Below are positions 16,784 through 23,457 of a stretch of 64,000 nt of DNA, in pieces. The DNA comes from Actinomadura sp. NBRC 104425. Its GTDB lineage: Bacteria > Actinomycetota > Actinomycetes > Streptosporangiales > Streptosporangiaceae. The translations under genes were made by a program, and so were the position numbers. The stretch covers positions 1 through 64,000 of the forward strand of contig NZ_BSTN01000022.1 in assembly GCF_030269545.1 (NCBI RefSeq), given 5' to 3'. How positions within the stretch are numbered: the stretch's first letter is position 1; the number at the start of each line of letters is the position of its first letter. The notes beneath the pieces were generated by a model, which had not been told where the DNA came from, ran no database searches, and worked only from the letters and a program-made list of their open reading frames with translations.

Positions 16784-17761
16784 ATGCCGCATCGTGTCGC
16801 CGTCCTGGCCCTCGACGGAGTCCTGCCGCTGGACCTGGGCATTCCCGCCAGGGTGTTCAACGAGGCCTGCGAACCGGACGGGACGCGCCTGTACTCCGTC
16901 ACCACCTGCTCCCTCGGCGGCCGCTCCGTGCGCACCCACGAGGACTTCCGCATCGTCGTCGACCACGACGAGTCGGCGCTGGAGACGGCGGACACCGTCG
17001 TGATCGCCACCCAGGAGCCCAGCCGGGAACTGCTCGCGACCGGGGAGCTGCCCGACGACGTCGCCGCGGCGCTGCACCGCATCGGGCCGCAGACCCGCAT
17101 CGTCAGCCTGTGCACCTCGGCGTTCCTCCTCGCGGCGGCCGGTCTGCTGGACGGCCGCCGCGCCACCACGCACTGGGCGCTGTGCGACGCGATGGCGCGG
17201 CTGTTTCCCAAGGTCGAGGTGGATCCGAACGTGCTGTTCGTCGACAACGGGCGCATCCTGACGTCGGCCGGCGGGGCCGCCGGGATCGACCTGTGCCTGC
17301 ACCTGGTCCGGCGGGACCACGGGGCGGCGGTGGCCTCGGCCGCCGCGCGGCGCTGCGTGGTGGCGCCGTGGCGCGAGGGCGGGCAGGCGCAGTTCATCGA
17401 ACACCCCGTTCCGCCGGACACCGACCGCTCCACGTCGGCGACCCGTCAGTGGGCGCTGGACCGGCTGGCCGAGCCGCTCACGCTGGAGGACCTGGCCCGG
17501 CACGCGAACATGAGCGTGCGCACCTTCACCCGGCGGTTCCGCAGCGAGGTGGGCACCAGCCCGCTGAAATGGCTGGCGCAGCGGCGTTTGGAGCACGCGC
17601 GACTGCTGCTGGAGACCACCGACCTGCCCGTCTCCCGGATCGCCGCCGCCTGCGGCTTCGGCGACCCCGTCGCCCTGCGCAAGCACTTCGCCACGTACCT
17701 GGGCATGTCACCGCTGGCCTACCGCCGCGCCCACCACGCACCGGACCTGAAAAGGCGGTGA
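16784..17761 (+). CDS. GlxA family regulator (DJ-1/PfpI domain plus AraC HTH)
   Basis: A 325-residue regulator. A DJ-1/PfpI-like domain fills about residues 1-180 (VAVLALDGVLPLDLGIPARV; the elbow SLCTSAFLLAAAGLLDGRR). An AraC-type HTH lies at about 225-320 (ANMSVRTFTRRFRSEVGTSP and IAAACGFGDPVALRKHF). ATG 16784 has no SD; TACTAT at 16771-16776 is 7 nt upstream, so a leaderless mRNA is likely. It is divergent from the oxidoreductase. Its last 125 bp and about 65 bp of downstream sequence are repeated at 22678-22862. Confidence 0.92.
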   Translation: MPHRVAVLALDGVLPLDLGIPARVFNEACEPDGTRLYSVTTCSLGGRSVRTHEDFRIVVDHDESALETADTVVIATQEPSRELLATGELPDDVAAALHRIGPQTRIVSLCTSAFLLAAAGLLDGRRATTHWALCDAMARLFPKVEVDPNVLFVDNGRILTSAGGAAGIDLCLHLVRRDHGAAVASAAARRCVVAPWREGGQAQFIEHPVPPDTDRSTSATRQWALDRLAEPLTLEDLARHANMSVRTFTRRFRSEVGTSPLKWLAQRRLEHARLLLETTDLPVSRIAAACGFGDPVALRKHFATYLGMSPLAYRRAHHAPDLKRR

Positions 17762-17826
17762 CCCGGACGTGACGGCGGCAGGCGGCCTCCCGGCACGCCG
17801 TCCGCCGTCGCCGTTTCCGGCCCGGA
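17636..17826 (+). repeat. Direct repeat, left copy: AraC gene tail plus downstream sequence
   Basis: The 3' end of the GlxA/AraC gene and about 65 bp after it reappear, diverged, at 22678-22862 in the same orientation. Shared landmarks include GCGGCTTCGGCGACCCCGTC, GGGCATGTCACCGCTG and GTGACGGCGGCAGGCG. This copy is intact coding sequence up to the stop at 17761. Confidence 0.85.
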
Positions 17827-17830
17827 TGCA

Positions 17831-17874
17831 GTCATCGTCCTCCACCGCGGAACCCGCGGCGGGCAGCCCCGCCG
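17831..17874 (-). repeat. 44-bp Rhs-linker repeat, left (empty-site) copy
   Basis: These 44 bases differ from 23969-24012 at one position by my reading. In the right copy they encode the Rhs linker (AGLPAAGSAVQDDD on the minus strand); here the same minus-strand frame reads AGLPAAGSAVEDDD. No Rhs gene surrounds this copy. It abuts the AraC-tail repeat with only about 5 bp between. Confidence 0.85.
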
Positions 17875-17991
17875 CACGGGCGTCGGACCGCCGACGGCCG
17901 CCTGTGCTCGACACCCGGACCGGGTCACCCCCGCGACCCGCCCTCGCGAGCTCCCGGGCGACGCCGGCGAGCGCGAGACCGCTGGACGACG

Positions 17992-18016
17992 CTAGTTGCT
18001 CAGTTTGAGCAACTAG
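17992..18016. promoter_or_regulatory. Operator O1 of the acid-sugar operon
   Basis: CTAGTTGCTCA and TGAGCAACTAG form perfect 11-bp arms around a 3-nt centre. The site lies 106 bp before the kinase start and is the likely binding site of the DeoR-family regulator encoded at the end of the operon. Confidence 0.75.
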
Positions 18017-18092
18017 GGCGGGGTATTGACAGCGGCCACCGGTACATCGGATGCTGACAGGACGTTAGTCGAAAGTTTCGAGCAGGTTAATC

Positions 18093-18113
18093 TTGCTCGG
18101 TTCACGCAACTAG
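18093..18113. promoter_or_regulatory. Operator O2, second copy next to the kinase start
   Basis: TTGCTC and GCAACTAG, the same half-sites as in O1 (17992-18016), flank a 7-nt centre directly before the kinase start. The distance of about 100 bp between O1 and O2 would allow cooperative binding or looping. Confidence 0.65.
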
Positions 18114-18122
18114 GTGGCATTG

Positions 18123-19352
18123 GTGGCGGAGGTCCTGGTCGTCGCCGACGACCTCACCGGAAGCAATGCGACGGGCGCGCTGTTCGCGCGGCAGGGCATG
18201 CGCGCCGTCACGGTCAGCGACATCCGCCATGCGCGGCGGCACAGGGATGCGGCCGACGTGGTGGTGGTCAACACCGGAAGCAGGCACTGCCCGGCCGCGC
18301 GCGCCCGCGCCCTGGTCGCCGAGGTCGCCGAGGCGCTCGGCAGTGACATGCGGCTCCTGGTCAAACGGGTCGACACCACCCTGCGCGGCAATGTCGGCGC
18401 CGAGCTGACCGGGATGCTGGAAGGGCTGCGGGCTAGGGTGCCGCACGCGCGGGCGCTGTGCGTTCCCGCCTTCCCCAGCGCGGGCCGCACCACGGTCGGC
18501 GGCGTCCACCTGGTCGACGGCGTTCCGCTCACCGAGACCGACGCCGCCCGCGACCCGCTCAGCCCGATCACCGCGTCCCGTGTCGCCACGCTGCTGCGCG
18601 CCCAGACCGAGCTGAGCGTGGGGGAGATCGTCCTCGATGTCGTCCAGGCCGGGCAGGAGACCCTGGTGCGTGCGATGCGGGCCGACCGGTCCGACGTCCT
18701 GGTGTGCGACGCGGTCACCCCCGGGCACGTGTCCGTGCTGGCGCGGGCGGCGGCGGCCACCGGCGAGACCTGGCTGTCGGTCGACTCCGGGCCGTTCGGC
18801 GCCGCGCTCGCCGCCGAACTGGGCATCGGCGGCACGCCCAAGCCGATCCTGGTGGTCGCGGGCAGCGTCACCGCCCGCACCACCGAACAGCTGCGGGAGG
18901 CCGGTCACATCCTCGGCGCACGCCTGTGCGAGGTGACCGCGCTCGACGAGGACGCCCTGACCGCCGACGTCATCGGGCTGCTGGACGACGGCGCCACCGT
19001 GGCCGGGCTGCGCATGGTCCCCGCCGAGTTCGACCCGGCGCTGGCCGGACGCATCCCGCACGTGCTGGCCGCGGTCGCCCGCAACGTGGTGGAGTCCGGG
19101 CGCGTGGGCGGGGTGTACGCGACCGGCGGCGACGTGTCGGTCGCCGTGGTCGACGCCCTGGGCGCCGAGGGCTTCGAGGTGGACGCCGAGGTGCAGCCCC
19201 TGGCCGTCGCCGGACGGCTGGTCGGCGGCCCGCACGACGGGTTCCCGTTCGCCGCCAAGGGCGGTCTCATCGGCGACCGGCAGGCCGCCGTCGACTGCGT
19301 GGAACACCTCCGCATGATCACGATTCGCGACGAAAGGAAGATGCATAGATGA
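18123..19352 (+). CDS. Four-carbon acid sugar kinase (DUF1537 family)
   Basis: About 409 residues. The N-terminal domain begins EVLVVADDLTGSNATGALFA, the DUF1537 signature. VKRVDTTLRGNVGAEL follows near residue 85, and the C-terminal nucleotide-binding part has GGVYATGGDVSVAVVDALG. Family knowledge: these kinases phosphorylate D-threonate, D-erythronate or related C4 acids at O4. With a PdxA2-type enzyme next to it, D-threonate or D-erythronate is the likely substrate. The start is uncertain: GTG 18123 has AGGTGG 5 nt upstream; GTG 18114 and TTG 18120 are alternatives. Operator O2 overlaps the upstream leader. Its stop overlaps the next start by ATGA. Confidence 0.9.
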   Translation: MAEVLVVADDLTGSNATGALFARQGMRAVTVSDIRHARRHRDAADVVVVNTGSRHCPAARARALVAEVAEALGSDMRLLVKRVDTTLRGNVGAELTGMLEGLRARVPHARALCVPAFPSAGRTTVGGVHLVDGVPLTETDAARDPLSPITASRVATLLRAQTELSVGEIVLDVVQAGQETLVRAMRADRSDVLVCDAVTPGHVSVLARAAAATGETWLSVDSGPFGAALAAELGIGGTPKPILVVAGSVTARTTEQLREAGHILGARLCEVTALDEDALTADVIGLLDDGATVAGLRMVPAEFDPALAGRIPHVLAAVARNVVESGRVGGVYATGGDVSVAVVDALGAEGFEVDAEVQPLAVAGRLVGGPHDGFPFAAKGGLIGDRQAAVDCVEHLRMITIRDERKMHR

Positions 19353-20383
19353 GTGCGGACACCCGACCGCTGCTCGCCGTCACCCTCGGCGACCCGGCGG
19401 GCATCGGCCCCGAGATCACCGCGCGCACCCTGGCCGACCCCGCGTCGGCGCGCGCCGCCCGGGGGCTGGCCGTCGGCGACGCCGCCGTGCTGGAGCGCGC
19501 CGCCCGCATCTGCGGCCTGGACGTGGAGATCAACGCGGTCTCCGACCCCGGCCAGGCGCGCTTCACCGAAGGCGTGATCGACGTGCTCGACCTCGGCATC
19601 GCCGGCGCGGACCTGGAATGGGGCAAGGTCGACCCGGTCGCGGGGCGCGCGGCGGTCGCCGCGATCGAGACGGCCGCCCGGCTGGCCCTCGACGGCGTCG
19701 CCGACGCGGTCGTCACCGCCCCCATCAACAAGGAGGCGATCTGGGCCGCCGGGTCCAAGCACCTCGGCCACACCGAGATGCTCGGGGAGCTGACCGGCTC
19801 CACCCGGCACAACACGATGTTCGTCGTCCGCGGCCTGAAGATCTTCTTCACCACCCGGCACATGTCCCTGCGCAACGCGCTGGACAAGCTGAGCAAGCAG
19901 GTCGTCGAGGAGGCGATCCGCGAGGCCTACGCCGCGCTGCGCGTGTTCGGCGCGGACGGCCGGACCCCGCGGCTGGCGGTCGCGGCCGTCAACCCGCACG
20001 GCGGCGAGAACGGCAACTTCGGCGACGAGGAGATCGTGTCGATCGCCCCCGCGGTGGAGGCCGCCCGCGCCGCGGGCCTGGACGTCACCGGCCCCGTCCC
20101 CGCCGACTCGGTCTTCCATCAGGGCCTGGAGGGACGCTACGACGGCGTCCTGTCGCACTTCCACGACCAGGGCCACATCCCCGCCAAGACCGTCGACTTC
20201 CACGGCACCGTCTCGGTCACCGTCGGCCTGCCGATCCTGCGCACCTCCGTGGACCACGGCACCGCCTTCGACATCGCCGGCACCGGCACGGCCTCCCCCG
20301 GCACCATGGCCGCCGCGTTCCGCACCGCCGTCGAGTTCGCCCCCTACGCCGACCGCATCCGCGCCGAATACGCCACCCGCTGA
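19349..20383 (+). CDS. pdxA2: 4-phospho-D-threonate/erythronate 3-dehydrogenase (PdxA2 type)
   Basis: A 344-residue PdxA-family enzyme. GDPAGIGPE is at residues 15-23, GHTEML carries a metal-binding His, and HDQGHIPAKT and DHGTAFDIAGTG are the C-terminal signatures. PdxA makes a vitamin B6 precursor in some bacteria, but actinobacteria normally make PLP with PdxST. Coupling to a DUF1537 kinase marks this as the catabolic form, which oxidises and decarboxylates the 4-phospho acid to dihydroxyacetone phosphate. Its ATG overlaps the kinase stop by 4 bp. Confidence 0.92.
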   Translation: MSADTRPLLAVTLGDPAGIGPEITARTLADPASARAARGLAVGDAAVLERAARICGLDVEINAVSDPGQARFTEGVIDVLDLGIAGADLEWGKVDPVAGRAAVAAIETAARLALDGVADAVVTAPINKEAIWAAGSKHLGHTEMLGELTGSTRHNTMFVVRGLKIFFTTRHMSLRNALDKLSKQVVEEAIREAYAALRVFGADGRTPRLAVAAVNPHGGENGNFGDEEIVSIAPAVEAARAAGLDVTGPVPADSVFHQGLEGRYDGVLSHFHDQGHIPAKTVDFHGTVSVTVGLPILRTSVDHGTAFDIAGTGTASPGTMAAAFRTAVEFAPYADRIRAEYATR

Positions 20384-20419
20384 CAGTCCGACCCCGCGAG
20401 CGGAAGGAACCCACCCCCG

Positions 20420-21709
20420 ATGACCACCGCCGCCACCGCACCCGCCCGCCGCTGGACGTACGTGATCCCGGTCGCCGCGATCATGTACATGCTGGCCTAT
20501 CTGGACCGCAACAACGTCGCGATCATCCTGCCGTACATGGACGACGACTTCCCGCTGTCCGGCAGCGCCAAGGGCATGGCCAGCGGGATCTTCTTCGTCG
20601 GCTACATGGTCCTGCAGATCCCCGCCGCCGTCCTGGCGGCGCGGTGGAGCGCCCGCAAGACGGTGCTCATCCTCATGATCGCGTGGGGTCTGGCCGCCAT
20701 GACCTGCGGCCTCGTGCACAGCGAGACGCAGCTGTACGTGGCCCGGCTCGTCCTCGGCCTGTTCGAGGGCGGGGTGTGGCCGGCGGTGCTCATCCTACTG
20801 GCGTCCTGGTTCCCGCTGCGGGAACGGGCGCGGGCCAACGCGCTGTGGATGGCCTGCCTGCCGATCTCGTCCATCATCATGGCGCCCCTGTCCGGCTGGA
20901 TGCTCGACCACATGGACTGGCGCACGGTGTTCGTCGCGCAGGGGCTGCCGCCGCTGGTGTGGGCCGCGGTGTGGTGGTTCGCCATCGCCGACCGGCCGTC
21001 GCAGGCACGGTGGGTCTCGCCCGAGGAGCGTGCGTACGTCGAGCGGGCGCTGGCCGAGGATGAGGCGGCCAAGCCGTCGACGGGGCAGGCCGGGTACGGG
21101 CAGACGCTGCGCGACCGCCGCGTCCAGCTGCTGGTGCTGGTGTACTTCTGCTGGATCACCGGGTTCTACGGCTTCAGCCTGTGGCTGCCCACCGTGATCA
21201 AGACGATGACCGGGGACGCGTCCGCCACCGCCGTCGGGTGGCTGACCGCGATCCCCTACACCGTCGCGCTGGCGGCCATGATCTACAACGCGACCCGCTC
21301 GGACCGCACCGGCAACCGGCGCGCCGCCGTCGCGATCCCCCAGGTCGTGGCGATCGCCGGGCTGCTGGCCGGGCAGCTCGTGCACGGCGGCGTCGCGCAG
21401 ATGGTGCTGCTGTGCGTGGTCGCCGCGGGCGTCTACGCGCCCTACGGGCCGTTCTGGGCGATGCCCGCGCAGGTGCTGCGGTTCGAGGTCATCGCCGTGG
21501 CCATGGGGCTGATCAACGCGCTGGGCAACCTGGGCGGCTTCATGGGGCCGTACCTGGTCGGCTGGCTGACCGACCTGACCGGCTCGCAGAACGCCGGGTT
21601 CGTCGCGCTGGCCGGATTCCTGGCCGCCGGGGCGGCGGTCTCCTGGTTCGGCCTGCGCCCGGTGCCCGCCGTCGGGGATCATGCGGTTGCCGCACAACGG
21701 ACCGCCTGA
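20420..21709 (+). CDS. MFS permease, anion:cation symporter type, probably for the C4 acid sugar
   Basis: A 429-residue transporter. YMLAYLDRNNVAIILPYM at the first segment is the classic start of the anion:cation symporter (ACS) branch of the MFS, which carries sugar acids such as glucarate, galactonate and tartrate. LYVARLVLGLFEGGVWPAV is the matching segment-4 region. It sits between the PdxA2 and regulator genes with short gaps. Import of D-threonate or D-erythronate is inferred from the operon. Confidence 0.88.
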   Translation: MTTAATAPARRWTYVIPVAAIMYMLAYLDRNNVAIILPYMDDDFPLSGSAKGMASGIFFVGYMVLQIPAAVLAARWSARKTVLILMIAWGLAAMTCGLVHSETQLYVARLVLGLFEGGVWPAVLILLASWFPLRERARANALWMACLPISSIIMAPLSGWMLDHMDWRTVFVAQGLPPLVWAAVWWFAIADRPSQARWVSPEERAYVERALAEDEAAKPSTGQAGYGQTLRDRRVQLLVLVYFCWITGFYGFSLWLPTVIKTMTGDASATAVGWLTAIPYTVALAAMIYNATRSDRTGNRRAAVAIPQVVAIAGLLAGQLVHGGVAQMVLLCVVAAGVYAPYGPFWAMPAQVLRFEVIAVAMGLINALGNLGGFMGPYLVGWLTDLTGSQNAGFVALAGFLAAGAAVSWFGLRPVPAVGDHAVAAQRTA

Positions 21710-21719
21710 TGGGGGAGTG

Positions 21720-22526
21720 TTGACCGTACGACGCGGGCCGAGGGCCCAGACCGCCGAACGCCGGGCCATGCTGGTGCGGGAGGTCCAGGCGGGCAACGGC
21801 AACATCCACGAACTGGCCCGCCGGTTCGGGGTGTCCACCTCCACCGTCCGCCGCGACCTGCGCGAACTGGAGCTGTCCGGCGAGATCACCCGCACCTACG
21901 GCGGCGCGGTGGGCGGTCCGCACCCGCACGAACTGCCGCTGCGCGAGAAGGAGCACGGCCACCGGCGGGAGAAGGAGGCCATCGCCGCCGTCGCCGCCGA
22001 CCTCGTGGAGACCGGCGACGTGGTGCTGCTGGACGCCGGTTCCACCACCGCGCGGCTGGCCCGGCGGCTGCGCGACCGCACAGGCATCACCGTGATCGCC
22101 GCCGGGCTCAACGCCATCGCCCTGCTGGCCGAGGCCCCCGGCGTCGAACTGATCCTGCTCGGCGGGCGGGTCCGCCACCCCGGCGAGGGGGTGGTCGGCC
22201 CGTTCGCCGAGGAGCAGCTGCGCTGGCTGGGTCCCGACAAGGTCTTCCTGGGCGCGGACGGCGTGACCGCCCGCGGCCTGTGCTGCCCGTCGCCCGAGCA
22301 GGCCCGGATCAAGCATCTGATGCTGCACGCCGGACGCGCCACCTATGTGCTCGCCGACCACAGCAAGATCGGCGCGGAGCCGTTCGCGTACTGGGCTCCG
22401 CTCGACCGCCCGCACACCGTGATCGTCGACGCGGCCGCCCGGCCCGCCGACCTGGAGCCGCTGCCCGGCGACACCCTGATCGCCACGGAGCCGGACCCCC
22501 CCGACACCCCGCGGCATCCCGGCTGA
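21720..22526 (+). CDS. DeoR/GlpR family transcriptional regulator of the acid-sugar operon
   Basis: About 268 residues. The DeoR HTH lies at about residues 22-58 (HELARRFGVSTSTVRRDLRE). The C-terminal sugar-phosphate-binding domain has LDAGSTTARLARRL, LLGGRVRHPGEGVVGP and VLADHSKIGAEPF. It closes the operon and probably represses it through the TTGCTC/GAGCAA operators at 17992-18016 and 18093-18113, with a phosphorylated intermediate as inducer. The start is uncertain: TTG 21720 or GTG 21717 directly after GGGGGAG, or ATG 21681 overlapping the permease by 29 bp. Confidence 0.88.
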   Translation: MTVRRGPRAQTAERRAMLVREVQAGNGNIHELARRFGVSTSTVRRDLRELELSGEITRTYGGAVGGPHPHELPLREKEHGHRREKEAIAAVAADLVETGDVVLLDAGSTTARLARRLRDRTGITVIAAGLNAIALLAEAPGVELILLGGRVRHPGEGVVGPFAEEQLRWLGPDKVFLGADGVTARGLCCPSPEQARIKHLMLHAGRATYVLADHSKIGAEPFAYWAPLDRPHTVIVDAAARPADLEPLPGDTLIATEPDPPDTPRHPG

Positions 22527-22538
22527 GCGCGTCTCGTC

Positions 22539-22563
22539 ACCGCGGCTGCCGGACAACCGCGGT
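22539..22563 (+). terminator. Possible hairpin terminator of the acid-sugar operon
   Basis: ACCGCGG (22539-22545) and CCGCGGT (22557-22563) pair across an 11-nt loop, 13 bp after the DeoR stop. No T tract. Confidence 0.45.
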
Positions 22564-22677
22564 GGCGCACCTCTCAGCAGTGAGGCAGAGGCGGCCCGGC
22601 GGACTATGCACAGCGCGTGCGATGCGGCACCGGGCCGCCGCCCCGGTCGGTGTCAGGGACGAGCGGCCTCCTCGACG

Positions 22678-22862
22678 GGATCGCCACCGCCTGCGGCTTC
22701 GGCGACCCCGTCGCCCTGCGCAAGCACTTCTTCACGCACCTGGGCATGTCACCGCTGTACGGCCGCCGCGCCCACAACGCACCCGCCCTGAAAGGGCCGT
22801 GCCCCGGGTGTGACGGCGGCAGGCGACCTCCCGGCACGCCGCCCGCCGCCGTTCCAACCCGG
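22678..22862 (+). pseudogene. Relic of the GlxA/AraC gene 3' end (right copy of direct repeat)
   Basis: The plus strand reads ACGFGDPVALRKHF, then LGMSPL and RRAHNAPALKG, matching the last HTH helix and C-terminus of the AraC-type protein at 16784-17761. It continues with the sequence that follows that gene. There is no upstream part of the gene here, and the stop has been lost. It is a duplicated fragment. It ends where the toxin-immunity cassette begins (about 22863). Confidence 0.85.
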
Positions 22863-22887
22863 AGACATTCCCGCGGCGATGATTCCG

Positions 22888-23457
22888 TCAGGAATCCCAC
22901 TGCCGTACGTCGAACTGGTCGACGCGAAGGCTCGACGGGAAGTTGTCCGGAAAGATCGGGCAGCGCACCGTGCGGTTCAGCACACCGACCAGGAAGTTCA
23001 CGAAGCCCCCGTCGTAACGCCAGTACTCGATGCCGTCGGTGACGACGATCGGCCAATCCGGCGCGTTCGGCCCGCTCGTCAACCACAGGCAGAAGTCGCC
23101 GTTCTCGGTCGCCCCCCAGTGGAAGAGCCCGCCAGCCTCCGGCCACAGCGGATACGGAGGTATCTCGCTTTTCGCGCCGGAGTCGTCGACCAAGGTCACG
23201 GAACCGCCGTAGGCGGCGAGCTCCCGGAGGGACTCCAGCGCTGTACGCGTCCCCTCCAGCAACAACGCGATGTCGTCCCCCGGGTGGAACACTCCGAGGA
23301 AGCCGTCGAGCTGCAGATGCGGGTACTTGTCGAAGAGTCGCTTGTAGGCGTCGGGGAAGCGGAAGGCGACGGCCCGCTCCAACTCGTCCCAGTCCACCGA
23401 AGGCGACGGGTACAACGGCGGTCCGGCAAGGCGCTCAAGGTCCGCAAACACTGCCAC
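22888..23457 (-). CDS. SMI1/KNR4 (SUKH) family immunity protein
   Basis: A 189-residue protein. WDELERAVAFRFPDAYKRLF near the N-terminus and FHPGDDIALLLEG afterwards fit the SMI1/KNR4 fold of the SUKH superfamily, the commonest immunity family for nuclease toxins. GTG 23457 (or 23451) is chosen because homology starts there and AGGA precedes it. The longer frame would read through the toxin gene. It overlaps the Rhs toxin stop by about 20 bp, as expected for a toxin-immunity pair. Predicted role: cytoplasmic neutralisation of the Rhs nuclease tip. Confidence 0.8.
   Translation of the reverse strand: MAVFADLERLAGPPLYPSPSVDWDELERAVAFRFPDAYKRLFDKYPHLQLDGFLGVFHPGDDIALLLEGTRTALESLRELAAYGGSVTLVDDSGAKSEIPPYPLWPEAGGLFHWGATENGDFCLWLTSGPNAPDWPIVVTDGIEYWRYDGGFVNFLVGVLNRTVRCPIFPDNFPSSLRVDQFDVRQWDS

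Noticed and set aside
16784..16786. Possible longer GlxA/AraC protein starting near 16391
   Set aside because: The upstream frame lies over the divergent oxidoreductase gene, and DJ-1/PfpI homology begins exactly at ATG 16784.
15184..18016. tRNA-Glu as the attachment site of an integrated element reaching into the acid-sugar operon
   Set aside because: No integrase or excisionase gene and no second copy of the tRNA 3' end was found; the duplications near 17.8 kb lie 2.5 kb away from the tRNA.
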